The notes under the pieces were generated by a model. That model saw nothing but the letters and a program-made list of their open reading frames with translations. It ran no database searches and was not told where the DNA came from. 64,000 nt of DNA, from positions 171,119 through 235,118 of the forward strand of contig NZ_MBTG01000008.1 in assembly GCF_002027705.1 (NCBI RefSeq), written 5' to 3'. This stretch comes from Paenibacillus ferrarius. GTDB taxonomy: Bacteria; Bacillota; Bacilli; Paenibacillales; NBRC-103111. Of the stretch, positions 35,168 through 44,117 are shown piece by piece. Every line of letters begins with the position of its first letter. The stretch's first letter is position 1. Position numbers and translations under genes: made by a program.

Positions 35168-36103
35168 TCAATATTCCCATTGGGTGCGTCCCCATTTTAA
35201 CTGCAGCAGCGTAACCAATAAAATGATGATGAGGAATACGGTAGCCATTGCCGAGGCGTAGCCCATGTTGGAATTGGAAAAAGCTTGCTCGTAAATGTGC
35301 AAAGCCAAGACCCGCGTTTCATTAAAAGGCTCCCCCTTCGTCATGATCTGGAACTGGGGAAAAGCTTGGAAGTACGAGACGACGGTTGTCACCGAGACGA
35401 ACAACGTCGTTCTGCGAAGCAGCGGCACTGTCACATGCCGGAACAAGTGCCAGCGGTTAGCGCCGTCTAATATAGCCGCTTCATAGTACAAATCCGGAAT
35501 CGAATCCAGTCCCGCCATGAAAAGAACGACATTATAGCCAATATCCGCCCATAAAGTCATCATGATAACCGAGAAAAGCGCATAATGCGGATCGCTCAGC
35601 CATTGGATCGGTGCCATATGAAGCTTGGAGAGCAGCATATTGAACAAGCCGTTATGGTAGTTAAACATCGTGCTCCATACGATAGCTGTCCCTGCGAGCG
35701 GAGCAATCGTCGGTAGAAAGAACACCGTGCGAAATAAATCTTTTAACCAACGAACTCTGACACGCTGGATGGCCATTGCAATGAGCAAGGTGATCAGGAT
35801 GTTGGCAAGCACGGCTATCGTTACGAATTTGAACGTTACCCAAAGCGACTTGAGGAATACAGCATCGCCCAGCATGCGAATATAGTTGTCTGCGCCTACG
35901 AACAGCGCACTCGCACTAAGCGGATTATATTTGAATACAGACAACCCCAAGCTCCATCCAATGGGAATAAAAGCAAATACACCAAACAACAGCAAAATGG
36001 GAATAAGCGAGAAAAGCACGAATTTCCTTTCACCCTTGTATTCCACGAGATTCTGATCTGATTTAACTTTCTTGCCTCCGATAGATACTGCACTCTTGTT
36101 CAT
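35168..36103 (-). CDS. Sugar ABC transporter permease, MalF-like
   Basis: A 311-residue CUT1 permease. A cytoplasmic N-terminal stretch precedes six helices; the EAA loop is PDLYYEAAILDGANRWHLF. It follows the solute-binding protein by 15 bp and precedes the MalG-like permease by 16 bp. The order binding protein, MalF, MalG is standard for this transporter class. Confidence 0.92.
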   Translation of the reverse strand: MNKSAVSIGGKKVKSDQNLVEYKGERKFVLFSLIPILLLFGVFAFIPIGWSLGLSVFKYNPLSASALFVGADNYIRMLGDAVFLKSLWVTFKFVTIAVLANILITLLIAMAIQRVRVRWLKDLFRTVFFLPTIAPLAGTAIVWSTMFNYHNGLFNMLLSKLHMAPIQWLSDPHYALFSVIMMTLWADIGYNVVLFMAGLDSIPDLYYEAAILDGANRWHLFRHVTVPLLRRTTLFVSVTTVVSYFQAFPQFQIMTKGEPFNETRVLALHIYEQAFSNSNMGYASAMATVFLIIILLVTLLQLKWGRTQWEY

Positions 36104-36118
36104 ACTCGAACACTCCGA

Positions 36119-37411
36119 TCACTTGTGTTGATCCTGACTATCGTTAACCGCTTTTTCTATCTTCTTGAGCCCCTCTTCGACGCTCACTTGCCCCGCTGCA
36201 ATGACTTGGAAATTATCATTCACCTGCTTAAAGAAAAAGTCGCGATCTGCTATTGGACCGATCCATTGACCTAAGGACAGAACACTTAAGGAAGTCTTCA
36301 TATAAGGATTCGCTTTCAGGAATTCCGGATCTTCAGCTACCTCTTTCTTGGCCGGAACGGTGAAGGTGTCTAGATTCCAGTTGCGCAGATTATCCTTCTG
36401 TGACATGAATTGAATGAAATCAAGGGCTGCCTGGCGCTGCTTGCTCTTCTGGGAAACGACCACACCCCAGCCAGACTCCGCTGCAAACGATGGTGGATTA
36501 CTTGTGAAGGAAGGAACAGACACATACTCAAAGTCGCTGACTTTATAATTGTTAAGCCCCGCTGCAATGGTCCAAGGTCCGCGATATGTCATAGCTGAAT
36601 TTCCTCGGTAAAAATAATCCGATGTGTCGAGCTCACCGCCAAACGTCGTAAGGTCAGCTACTTTATCATCTGCCACAAAGCTTTTCAAAGTTGACATCGC
36701 TTTCAAAGCTTCCGGCGTTTGGAAGTTCACATGGTCTTTCTCGCCCCAATAAGTACCTTTTTGCTGCAAAATCAACGATAGGAAGGTGAACGTAATATTG
36801 TCGCTCGATACGAAATCAAAGCCTTTTACTTTAATCCCATTGCTATCTCGAATCGTTAGCTTCTTCGCATCTTCAACCAATTCAGTCCATGTCGCTGGCG
36901 GAGCAGCAATTCCTTTGTCCTTCAGCATTTGCGGGTGTATCAGCATCCCGCCATTTTCAATGTTATATTCCAGCGGCAGACCATACAGCTTATTGTTCAG
37001 CGCATAACCGCCGATTGGGGCATCATAGTAGGCTTTTTTCACATTTTCGCTATCAGGTATTTCGGCAAGCAATCCGTTCTTGGAATACTCTGGAACCCAT
37101 GTGCCGAACACTTCTGCGATATCAGGAGGATTTTTGGCCGAGTAGGCGGCTTTCAGTTTGGGATTGTAGATATCATAAGGGAAAGATTGATAGTCGATCT
37201 CGACATTCGGATGCAAAGCGCGATAATTGTCAATCTGCTTCTTATAGGCGCCCACCATCGCATCTTCTTGGTGACTCCAGAAAGTAAGCTTAACGTGACC
37301 ATCTGTTGTTGCAGGTGCTGTTGCATCAGGTTCATTACCACTCGTACAACCAATAGTTGCAAAAATAATGCAAAAGATCGATAAAATTGCACGTTTTCTC
37401 GATAAATTCAT
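36119..37411 (-). CDS. Sugar ABC transporter substrate-binding lipoprotein
   Basis: A 430-residue extracellular solute-binding protein (family 1). The start MNLSRKRA is chosen because GAGGGGGATAAGC precedes it; the longer frame has no RBS. It has a signal peptide with lipobox ATIGC (Cys about 22), then the conserved KLTFWSHQEDAM and a C-terminal ALDFIQFMSQ. As first gene of the sugar operon it is controlled by the divergent LacI-family repressor via two TTTGCGGCAAA operators. Confidence 0.92.
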   Translation of the reverse strand: MNLSRKRAILSIFCIIFATIGCTSGNEPDATAPATTDGHVKLTFWSHQEDAMVGAYKKQIDNYRALHPNVEIDYQSFPYDIYNPKLKAAYSAKNPPDIAEVFGTWVPEYSKNGLLAEIPDSENVKKAYYDAPIGGYALNNKLYGLPLEYNIENGGMLIHPQMLKDKGIAAPPATWTELVEDAKKLTIRDSNGIKVKGFDFVSSDNITFTFLSLILQQKGTYWGEKDHVNFQTPEALKAMSTLKSFVADDKVADLTTFGGELDTSDYFYRGNSAMTYRGPWTIAAGLNNYKVSDFEYVSVPSFTSNPPSFAAESGWGVVVSQKSKQRQAALDFIQFMSQKDNLRNWNLDTFTVPAKKEVAEDPEFLKANPYMKTSLSVLSLGQWIGPIADRDFFFKQVNDNFQVIAAGQVSVEEGLKKIEKAVNDSQDQHK

Positions 37412-37509
37412 GCTTATCCCCCTCAAAAACGATGTATTAGGTTGTATCCTCTCGTTAATACTAAAAATATAACCCAAATTGTGGAACCAGTCAATAAATA
37501 ATTTTCAAT

Positions 37510-37615
37510 AATTTGCGGCAAATTATTATTTAATTTTCAAATATTTTCACCATTTTTCAAGTTGACCTTAGGATTTTTTTTACTTAACATAGAGAGTAAG
37601 AATTTGCGGCAAATT
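37510..37615. promoter_or_regulatory. Pair of LacI-family operators
   Basis: The 15-bp dyad AATTTGCGGCAAATT occurs twice, at 37510-37524 and 37601-37615, with centres 91 bp apart in the gap between the sugar operon and the divergent lacI-type gene. LacI-family dyads normally carry a central CG; here the odd-length centre is CGG. Two identical sites allow simultaneous repression of both directions or DNA looping. Confidence 0.8.
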
Positions 37616-37650
37616 ATTTATCCTATATGAAACTGAAGGCAGGTTGTGTC

Positions 37651-38673
37651 ATGCCCACATTAAAAGATATAGCCGAACGCGTAGGCGTCTCGATTTCCAC
37701 CGTCTCCCGCATCCTGGCCAATGATTCCAATCGCGCTGTGAACAGTGAAACGAAACAAAAGATCTGGGATACGGCCCGGGAGCTGGGGTACGTAATCAAA
37801 CCCGCATCGCACGAGGCAAACCCGGTAACCAAAGGCATTGGGTGTGTCGTATCCACCATGCAGGATCGGCATTACCACCCCTACTTCTCGGTGATCTTCG
37901 ATGGGATCGAGAAGGAACTGTCCCGCAACGGGTACAAAATTGCCTTCACGCATACGCAAGAAGATCTGAAAAGACCTGAAATTTTGCATCAAATTACGAA
38001 TGAGAATCAAGTGGAAGGCATCATCGTCATCGAAGGCATTGAGAGCAAGCTGTACACTTATTTGAAAAAACATGTAAAACACGTCGTCGGGATCGATGTC
38101 TCCGATCCTACGATCCCAACGATCACCTATGACCGTGTTGAAGCCGCTCGGATTGCTGTCCAGCATCTTATCGATCAAGGGCACCGCGATATTTTGTTTA
38201 TCGGCGGCACCGGCTTATCAGGTCAATTCCATCGTGAGAAAAGATACCGTGGCTACCAGGCAGCCTTAGAGCAATCTGGCATTGCCATCAACCCCCAGCA
38301 TGTATTGAATGCTGAATGGGAACCAGACAAAGCCTATCGTCTTGTTCTGAAGTACATCGAGGATCATCACGGCAAGCTCCCGACCGCCGTGTTCGCAGCA
38401 AGCGACATCATGGCAATGGCCGCTATGCGCGCGATCTCGGAGAAAGGCTTCCGCACCCCTCAGGATTTCGCGATTGTGGGATTCGACGACAACGAGCCGT
38501 CCCGTTACACGGTGCCTCCACTCTCAACCATTCATATCCCAACCTTCGAAATTGGGATTGTCGCTGCACGAACCGTTCTGCAGTGCATACAGTTCCCCTA
38601 CCCGCTGCCAATCAAAATATTGCTGCCGTTCGAGCCCATCTTCCGCCAATCCAGTGACTGGCGTGTGCCATAG
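37651..38673 (+). CDS. LacI family transcriptional regulator
   Basis: A 340-residue LacI/GalR repressor. The start MPTLKDIAERVGVSISTVSR is the canonical HTH opening and has AAGGCAGG 8 nt before it; the earlier ATG has no RBS. The hinge (about 45-60) and the sugar-binding domain (GIGCVVSTM, VVGIDVSDPTIP, AASDIMAMAAMRAI, GFDDNEPSRYTVPPLSTI) are complete. It is divergent from the ABC-GH4-kinase operon and almost certainly represses it. A strong terminator follows. Confidence 0.92.
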   Translation: MPTLKDIAERVGVSISTVSRILANDSNRAVNSETKQKIWDTARELGYVIKPASHEANPVTKGIGCVVSTMQDRHYHPYFSVIFDGIEKELSRNGYKIAFTHTQEDLKRPEILHQITNENQVEGIIVIEGIESKLYTYLKKHVKHVVGIDVSDPTIPTITYDRVEAARIAVQHLIDQGHRDILFIGGTGLSGQFHREKRYRGYQAALEQSGIAINPQHVLNAEWEPDKAYRLVLKYIEDHHGKLPTAVFAASDIMAMAAMRAISEKGFRTPQDFAIVGFDDNEPSRYTVPPLSTIHIPTFEIGIVAARTVLQCIQFPYPLPIKILLPFEPIFRQSSDWRVP

Positions 38674-38674
38674 C

Positions 38675-38709
38675 AAAAGACCGCAAGGGTTTTCCCTTGC
38701 GGTCTTTTT
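38675..38709 (+). terminator. Terminator after lacI-type gene
   Basis: A 14-bp stem (AAAGACCGCAAGGG), a TTTT loop and TTTTT tail start just past the stop codon. Confidence 0.92.
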
Positions 38710-38761
38710 GACGGGAACCATGTGCTCGAGCACATGGAGTATTGACTCGCTATTTGCGAGT

Positions 38762-39059
38762 GAGCCTGCCTTTTTCGCCGGCTCGGGGCGGGGCGGCGGG
38801 TTCGCTGCTTGTGAGCCTGCTTTTTTGGCAGGCTCAGCATACCTTGCGCGCGGATTCGGTCTTTTCGCGCGCTGAGACTGCCTTTTTCGCCGGCTCGGGG
38901 CGGGGCGGCGGGTTCATTGCTTCTGAACCTGCCTTTTTGGCAGGCTCAGCATACCTTGCGCGCGGATTCGGTCTTTTCGCGCGCTGAGACTGCCTTTTTC
39001 GCCGGCTCGGGGCGGGGCGGCGGCTTCGCTGCTTGTGAGCCTGCCTTTTGGGCAGGCTC
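38762..39059. repeat. GAGCCTGCC-type six-hairpin array (copy 2)
   Basis: Six 23-bp palindromic units lie at 38762, 38813, 38874, 38925, 38986 and 39037 (starts), a 51/61/51/61/51 alternation. Two linkers contain a second dyad, GCGCGC..GCGCGC, flanking TCGGTCTTTTC. The 112-bp period is repeated nearly without change for units 2-6, so this array has grown by tandem duplication of a dimer. A separate perfect 20-bp palindrome, CCATGTGCTCGAGCACATGG, lies at 38718-38737. The region separates convergent genes and contains no credible gene. Confidence 0.88.
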
Positions 39060-39075
39060 AGCTTGCTTCCTTAGA

Positions 39076-39113
39076 CCAAAAGGACCCAGCCACAAATGGC
39101 TAGGTCCTTTTGG
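39076..39113 (-). terminator. Terminator of the AgaR-type operon
   Basis: CCAAAAGGACC pairs with GGTCCTTTTGG, with an inner AGCCA/TGGCT stem. It lies 44 bp past the stop of the DeoR-family gene on the minus strand. Confidence 0.75.
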
Positions 39114-39156
39114 CCAGGTCCTAAAAAAACAACCAGGTCCTTAAATCCTTTATCCC

Positions 39157-39951
39157 TCACTCAGCAACAGGAATCGCCGTATGTATAGCAACATCCCGCT
39201 CTTCGCAAGCTTGCGCAAACCAGCCTTCTGGCTGTTCATTCAGAATAACCCCCGTTGCTTGCTGGAGGGGAATAATGGTGAACAAGGCGCTTTTCTCAAG
39301 TTTGCTCTGATCGAAAACAGCATATACTTGTCTGGAGCGTTCGATCAACAATTGAGCAATTCGGGCTTCGAGCTCGGAGTGCATCGTAAATCCATGTTCC
39401 AAAGATACCCCGTCTACACCAAGAAACATCTTCGTAACGTTTATTTTATCAATGACACTTTCCGCCAGCGGTCCGCTCAGTTCATAGCTTTTTGCCCGCA
39501 TAACGCCGCCAATCACAACGACCTGCACACCTTCGGCATCCGCTAGCTCAGCGGCAATGTTCACGGCATTCGTAACGATCGTAATATGGCGATGCTTCTT
39601 CAAGGCTCTAGCGATGAAAAACGTTGTCGTCCCCCCAGTCAGGCAGACAATGTCCCCTTCTTGCACCAAATTCGCTGCCGCTTCGGCAATTCGCTCTTTC
39701 CCTTGCTGCTGAAAAAAACGCTTATCCGCAAACGGCAATTCAACAGCAGATTGCAAAATAGCTCCTTCGTAGATTGCTCCTCCAATAGTGCGAATGATGG
39801 GCCCTGATTTCTCTAACAAATCCAAATCGCGTCTGGCCGTAGCTTCCGAACAGCCGATAGCTTCAATAATTTCTTGAACGGATATTTTGCCGTGTAATTT
39901 AATAAGCTCCAGAAGTTTCGACCTGCGCAACTCGCTCTTTGAATATTCCAT
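39157..39951 (-). CDS. DeoR family repressor (AgaR-like)
   Basis: A 264-residue DeoR-family regulator. The start MEYSKSELRRSK is taken because AAAGGAGAGACAT precedes it. N-terminal winged HTH (ISVQEIIEAIGCSEATARRDLDLL), then a sugar-phosphate isomerase-like sensor domain with CLTGGTTTFFIARAL, TNAVNIAAEL, LGVDGVSLEHGFT and VYAVFDQSKL. It is the last gene of the aldolase-kinase-regulator operon and probably represses it and the divergent isomerase through the TTTTGATTGTAAAA-type sites at 41.95-42.09 kb. The inducer should be a phosphorylated sugar. Confidence 0.9.
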   Translation of the reverse strand: MEYSKSELRRSKLLELIKLHGKISVQEIIEAIGCSEATARRDLDLLEKSGPIIRTIGGAIYEGAILQSAVELPFADKRFFQQQGKERIAEAAANLVQEGDIVCLTGGTTTFFIARALKKHRHITIVTNAVNIAAELADAEGVQVVVIGGVMRAKSYELSGPLAESVIDKINVTKMFLGVDGVSLEHGFTMHSELEARIAQLLIERSRQVYAVFDQSKLEKSALFTIIPLQQATGVILNEQPEGWFAQACEERDVAIHTAIPVAE

Positions 39952-40056
39952 ATGTCTCTCCTTTGACGCTATCAGCGCCGTCTTCCCTGCTATTCCTAAT
40001 TTTGGAGGACAAAGAGCAAGATTGCAAGTAGCCTGTATAAATACCACGATTACGGC

Positions 40057-40986
40057 TTACAAAGTAATAACCTTCACTTGCTCCATATATGCTTGAAAAA
40101 GCGAATAGTCGACATGACCAGCTTTATCCGACATCGCATTTGCAGCGGCAGCTGCCGCAGCAATGCGCAATCTTTCGGCAGGCGTATCTCCCCGATCGTC
40201 CGCAAAAGCCATACCCGCAACGAATGAATCGCCGCAGCCAACCGTATTGACCGCTTTAATCAAAGGTGGCGTAACCAAATATCCTTCGCCTTCTATAAAG
40301 GCAATTGCCCCTCGGCTGCCCAAAGTGACGCATACTTGCTCGATCCCAACACCAGCTAATTTCTCTGCTGCTTCTACCCAATCGGCGTCTCCCCATTGCT
40401 CCCGCCCCATCCACTGAGCCAACTCTTGCTCGTTTGGCTTCACAAAATGCGGGCACGCCAACAGTCCGCTGCTCAAGGCAGCTCCGCTTGTGTCTAAATA
40501 TACGCGTGCTTGCGTAGATCGAATAACGTGCATAAGTTCCACGTACAAATCGGCAGGGGCACCTGGCGGCAAGCTCCCAGAGAGTACTACAACCGAAGAT
40601 TGCAGCGCCAGCCTGTGCACAACTTCTTTCATCTCCGCGATGTGAATCTCATTGATTTCAGGTCCCGCTTCCAGCAGTTCCGTCGATCGGCGGTTAGACT
40701 CCTCGAGGATATTCAAACAAACTCGAGATTCCCCCGGCACACGAACAAAAGAAGTCTGAATGCCCCGCTCCTTCAAGTTTTCCTCAATGAAAGAACCGCT
40801 GCTGCCAGCGACAATTCCGGAAGCTGTTACATCTCCGCCTAGCAGTCGAATCACTTTGGCGACATTATTGCCTTTCCCACCCGGTTCTGCGATTTGCCTA
40901 ACAACACGCTGTATTTCACCTATTCGAAATGAATTGACATAGTACGTTTTGTCGATGGCTGCATTCAGTGTAATCGTGGTAATCAT
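40057..40986 (-). CDS. 1-phosphofructokinase / tagatose-6-phosphate kinase family
   Basis: A 309-residue PfkB-fold phosphosugar kinase of the FruK/LacC type: ITTITLNAAIDKTYYVN at the N-terminus, GGKGNNVAKVIRLLGG, LSGSLPPGAP and the catalytic VNTVGCGDSFVAGMAF. Its start overlaps the aldolase stop by 4 nt (ATGA), so the two are translationally coupled. With the aldolase it forms the two-step conversion of a ketohexose 6-phosphate to triose phosphates, most plausibly tagatose 6-phosphate. Confidence 0.88.
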   Translation of the reverse strand: MITTITLNAAIDKTYYVNSFRIGEIQRVVRQIAEPGGKGNNVAKVIRLLGGDVTASGIVAGSSGSFIEENLKERGIQTSFVRVPGESRVCLNILEESNRRSTELLEAGPEINEIHIAEMKEVVHRLALQSSVVVLSGSLPPGAPADLYVELMHVIRSTQARVYLDTSGAALSSGLLACPHFVKPNEQELAQWMGREQWGDADWVEAAEKLAGVGIEQVCVTLGSRGAIAFIEGEGYLVTPPLIKAVNTVGCGDSFVAGMAFADDRGDTPAERLRIAAAAAAANAMSDKAGHVDYSLFQAYMEQVKVITL

Positions 40987-41849
40987 CTAACTTCGCCAGC
41001 TTTGCCCACACACCCGCATAGCTGCATCTTCTCAATGGCCAGGCGCTTTGCAGCCTCTTTCGCTGGAACCATATATTTTCGAGGGTCATTTTCCTCCGGA
41101 TTCGCAGTGAATACTTGTTTTATCGCATCCGTGAAAGCAATGCGCAGTTCTGTGGCAATATTCATTTTGGCCATTCCCAGCGCCACCGCTCTTCTTACCT
41201 GTTCAGCAGGAATACCCGATCCCCCATGCAAAACCAATGGAGCTGCGACGCGATCGGCAATTTGCGCAATCCGAGCAAAATCAATATTCGGTTCCCCTTT
41301 ATAAATACCATGAGCAGTCCCAATCGCCGGAGCCAGTGTTAACACGCCCGTGCGCTCAATAAATTCTCTGCACTCTTCTGGATCCGCCAAAAGCGCATCA
41401 CGCTCGTCTACAACGATGTCGTCCTCAACGCCTCCAACTTTGCCAAGCTCAGCTTCCACATTTACACCAGCGGCAAGGGCGATTTCCATCACTTTGCGCG
41501 TGCGCTCCACATTCTCTTCGAACGGATACATGGAAGCATCAATCATGACCGACGTATAACCTGCCCGTATACATTGAACGATGAGCTGGAAATCTGTGCA
41601 GTGGTCCAAATGCAGTGCAATCGGCAGCCCTGTGCGGTTCGCGGCAACCGTCGCCGCTGCTGCTAGATAATCGGGACCTAAATGTTTAACGGTACCAACC
41701 GTTGATTGAATAATCAGCGGGGATTGCGTTTCCACAGCAGCTTCAATGACAGCTTGAAGCATTTCAAGTGTGTGCACGTTGAACGCACCGATGGCATACT
41801 TGTTTTTGCGGGCAATTTGAAGCATGTGAGTCGATGAAATAAGTGGCAT
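40983..41849 (-). CDS. Class II tagatose/fructose-bisphosphate aldolase (KbaY/GatY-like)
   Basis: A 288-residue zinc aldolase. It has the metal ligands in LHLDHCTDFQL (about 80-90), EAELGKVGG (Glu/His region), IGTAHGIYKGEPN and LVLHGGSGIP, and the catalytic Asp in HLDH. Length and the KxxxE loop resemble KbaY/GatY tagatose-bisphosphate aldolases rather than FbaA, although activity on fructose bisphosphate cannot be excluded. It is first in the operon with the LacC-like kinase and AgaR-like regulator, and divergent from the AgaS-like isomerase. Confidence 0.88.
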   Translation of the reverse strand: MPLISSTHMLQIARKNKYAIGAFNVHTLEMLQAVIEAAVETQSPLIIQSTVGTVKHLGPDYLAAAATVAANRTGLPIALHLDHCTDFQLIVQCIRAGYTSVMIDASMYPFEENVERTRKVMEIALAAGVNVEAELGKVGGVEDDIVVDERDALLADPEECREFIERTGVLTLAPAIGTAHGIYKGEPNIDFARIAQIADRVAAPLVLHGGSGIPAEQVRRAVALGMAKMNIATELRIAFTDAIKQVFTANPEENDPRKYMVPAKEAAKRLAIEKMQLCGCVGKAGEVR

Positions 41850-41955
41850 AATGAGTTCCTCCTTCTAAGTTACGCCAAACAACTGGCATACTGAACATAA
41901 TGGTTTGTAAAATGATTGCCATGCCGTATTATTGATCATCATAATCTCAGTTTAT

Positions 41956-42090
41956 GATTTTTTCAATCTTTTTTTGATTGTAAAAGTATTTAAAATCATA
42001 AATTTGCCGTTATTACGCAGAATTTCACATAGATATATTCATTTTTGATTGTAAAAATCAAAAATTGATTGAAAAAGTACGATTTTTGAT
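41956..42090. promoter_or_regulatory. Cluster of DeoR/AgaR-type operator repeats
   Basis: Between the divergent aldolase and isomerase genes the motif TTTTTGATTGTAAAA occurs at 41971 and 42042. Variants are TTGATTGAAAAAG near 42065 and GATTTTTGATTTAAG at 42081, with an inverted copy (GATTTTTTCAATC) at 41956. Repeated T/A-rich half-sites with a conserved TTGATT are typical of DeoR-family operators such as AgaR sites. The spacing suggests loop-based co-repression of both promoters. Confidence 0.7.
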
Positions 42091-42133
42091 TTAAGCTTAT
42101 GTGGCAGAATCATATTTGAGGAGGTTATCATTC

Positions 42134-43168
42134 ATGAGTTTAACCTATCGTGAAATTAAACAGCAGTATGCAGCTTTGCAACAAACCTACGATTACATGC
42201 TAGCTCAAAGAGCGGCAGTTACTGCTTTTGCCCAGGCACAATCCGTCACCTTCATTGGCTGCGGCTCCAGTTACTGCTTAAGCGAATCCGCTGCATTTTC
42301 CTTCCGCTTGCGGACCGGTCTTCCTTCAAGCGCTTTAGCCGGAGGCGATCTTATGTTGAATCCGGAGCGATATCGCGCTTTATTAGCAGGCAGCTTATTA
42401 ATAGCACCCTCGCGGTCCGGCAGTACGAGTGAAATTGTCGAAGCTGTTCGTCTCATTCAACAAGCTTCCCCTATTCCTGTGCTCGCTCTTTCATGCGTAA
42501 CGAATTCACCACTTTCCCAGCAGGCTGACTTTTCGCTGGAATTGCCTTGGGCTTTCGATCACAGTGTATGCCAGACACGAACTGTAACTAATCTTTACAC
42601 CGCCAATCTATTGTTGGCCGCCTTCCTCAGCAACGATGAAGCCGTCATCGCGGATATTCAAACAGCGATCCACCAAGGTGAAGCATTCATGTCACGGGTT
42701 GAGCAGGATATCCGCACAACAGCCGATTTTGCCTGGACCAACGCTGTCGTGCTTGCCGATGGAGAATTGTATGGACTCGCGTCCGAAGGGGCGATTGCGC
42801 TAACGGAGATTGCCAAAGTTCAAGCCAACTCCCATCATCTGTTGGATGTTCGTCACGGTCCGATGGTAACCGTCGGACCAGATACACTCGTTATCGCAGC
42901 GATAACCGGCGATGGCACCGAACATCAGAACAATTTGATGCGCGATATCAAACAAAGAGGTGCGACGATTATCGCATTCGCCGATCGAGCTGATCTCATC
43001 TCCACCGAGCATGTCGATCTTGCCGTGATCTCGGATAACCCCTTGGATATTGCCGTGCAAGGCATCCCCTTTATGTTCATACCCCAAATCGTTGCGTTAA
43101 CCAGCGCCGAACGCCAAGGCATGAATCCTGACCAGCCTGATGGATTGGTAGCTTGGGTGAAATTGTAA
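42134..43168 (+). CDS. SIS-domain sugar isomerase/deaminase (AgaS/GlmS-like)
   Basis: A 344-residue protein of two SIS domains, the isomerase half of GlmS-type proteins without the glutaminase. Key segments are TFIGCGSSYCLSESAAF, APSRSGSTSEIVEAVRLI (phosphosugar-binding serines) and SEGAIALTEIAKVQANSHHLLDVRHGPM (catalytic Glu/His-containing). ATG at 42134 follows GAGGAGG; the longer frame has no RBS. Divergence from a tagatose-type aldolase/kinase/AgaR operon points to AgaS-like conversion of galactosamine 6-phosphate to tagatose 6-phosphate. A FrlB-like deglycase role is the main alternative. Confidence 0.85.
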   Translation: MSLTYREIKQQYAALQQTYDYMLAQRAAVTAFAQAQSVTFIGCGSSYCLSESAAFSFRLRTGLPSSALAGGDLMLNPERYRALLAGSLLIAPSRSGSTSEIVEAVRLIQQASPIPVLALSCVTNSPLSQQADFSLELPWAFDHSVCQTRTVTNLYTANLLLAAFLSNDEAVIADIQTAIHQGEAFMSRVEQDIRTTADFAWTNAVVLADGELYGLASEGAIALTEIAKVQANSHHLLDVRHGPMVTVGPDTLVIAAITGDGTEHQNNLMRDIKQRGATIIAFADRADLISTEHVDLAVISDNPLDIAVQGIPFMFIPQIVALTSAERQGMNPDQPDGLVAWVKL

Positions 43169-43190
43169 GCGCGAGCCCTAATACGATGCA

Positions 43191-43238
43191 AAAAACGCCT
43201 CCAACACCACTAATCACGTGGGGATGGAGGCGTTTCTA
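43191..43238 (+). terminator. Terminator after the SIS gene
   Basis: AAACGCCTCCA pairs with TGGAGGCGTTT around a roughly 22-nt loop containing a weak CACGTG. It is 23 bp beyond the stop and directly precedes repeat array copy 3. Confidence 0.8.
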
Positions 43239-43242
43239 AAAA

Positions 43243-43421
43243 CCTGCGATTATGCATCCTTTTTCTAGCCGCTACCGCGTTCAGCAGTAAATGCCTGCGA
43301 TTATACATCCTTTTGAGGCCTTTCCCCTTATAACAAGGCAAAACAACCTAGAATACCTGTATTTTCGCAGGCATTTCGATTTTTCATGCGATTTCGCCGA
43401 AAATACCTGCATTTTCGCAGG
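43243..43421. repeat. CCTGC-type four-hairpin array (copy 3, inverted)
   Basis: Cores start at 43243, 43294, 43356 and 43406 (51/62/50). Units 1-2 have the GCATCC/ACATCC arm variant, marking inverted orientation as in copy 1, and units 3-4 are CCTG..CGCAGG. The linker between units 3 and 4 carries TTTCATGCGATTTCGCCGAAAA, whose reverse complement matches linkers in the 53.2-kb copy. It lies between convergent genes. Confidence 0.85.
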
Positions 43422-43516
43422 CTTCTGATTCCCTGAAGCACACGTGTAGCTGAAAGATGTCTGTAGTTGCTCATAGATGATCTGTTCCCGTTCCGGCAAC
43501 GCAGCCCCCCAGCCTA

Positions 43517-43978
43517 TTATTCCTTCATCAATTTCTGGATACTCTCGGCATAACCCAGCGATAAGGCGATTTCGATCACAGACAGGTTACTCTCTCGCAG
43601 CAAACGAGCGCTTTTGTCCATTTTTAGCTTTTGCAAATAGGACTGAGTTGAACAGCCGAACTTTTTTTCAGCCCAAAATAAAGAGAGAGAAAGACCTATA
43701 TCTGATATCACTAAATGAAGCTGCGGGCCTTCCAATGCGAGCCATGCCATCTGTAATTGTTGATTACACCGAGTCACTAACGCCTCATACACAAAGGAAG
43801 TGCCCGGAAACAAGCAAAACATATCACCTTTTTCTAATGTAATAGCTTGATTGCCCGTTGCGACCTTCACCTTGCCATGCAGCACCCAGTGCAAACTGTC
43901 TTGTTCAATGACTTTAGACCCAACACGATAAGTCGGCTTCGCTTTATTCTGCCCCGCCCTTACGATTGCGCTATGCAA
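43517..43978 (-). pseudogene. Degenerate AraC family regulator
   Basis: The 153-codon frame keeps part of a cupin-like sensor domain (DSLHWVLHGKVKVATGNQAI) and then jumps to LFWAEKKFGCSTQSYLQKLKM, which is the middle of an AraC HTH. The linker and the first DNA-binding helix pair (about 80 residues) are missing. The last helix stops abruptly after ALSLGYAES. Such a deletion leaves only part of one HTH, so the product is very likely non-functional. It is next to the sulfatase gene on the same strand and may have been its regulator. Confidence 0.75.
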
Positions 43979-44061
43979 AATGCAAAGAGGAGCAACCGCG
44001 TTTAGTGGTAGATTTTATCGCCAAATAGAAGGACGTTTTCGGGTACCTTATACTTCCTGGC

Positions 44062-44101
44062 AAAAAAAGAACAAGCGCCGGCGATGCTCAGCAGCTTGTT
44101 C
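44062..44101 (-). terminator. Terminator of the sulfatase gene
   Basis: On the minus strand GAACAAGC pairs with GCTTGTTC and is followed by seven T residues, just past the sulfatase stop. Confidence 0.85.
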
Positions 44102-44117
44102 TATATTTTATCCCTAT

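Noticed and set aside
43281..43499. A 72-codon minus-strand frame across array copy 3
   Set aside because: It runs through palindromic units and ends in no known domain; similar spurious frames (GCIIAGI ends) occur in other CCTGC arrays.
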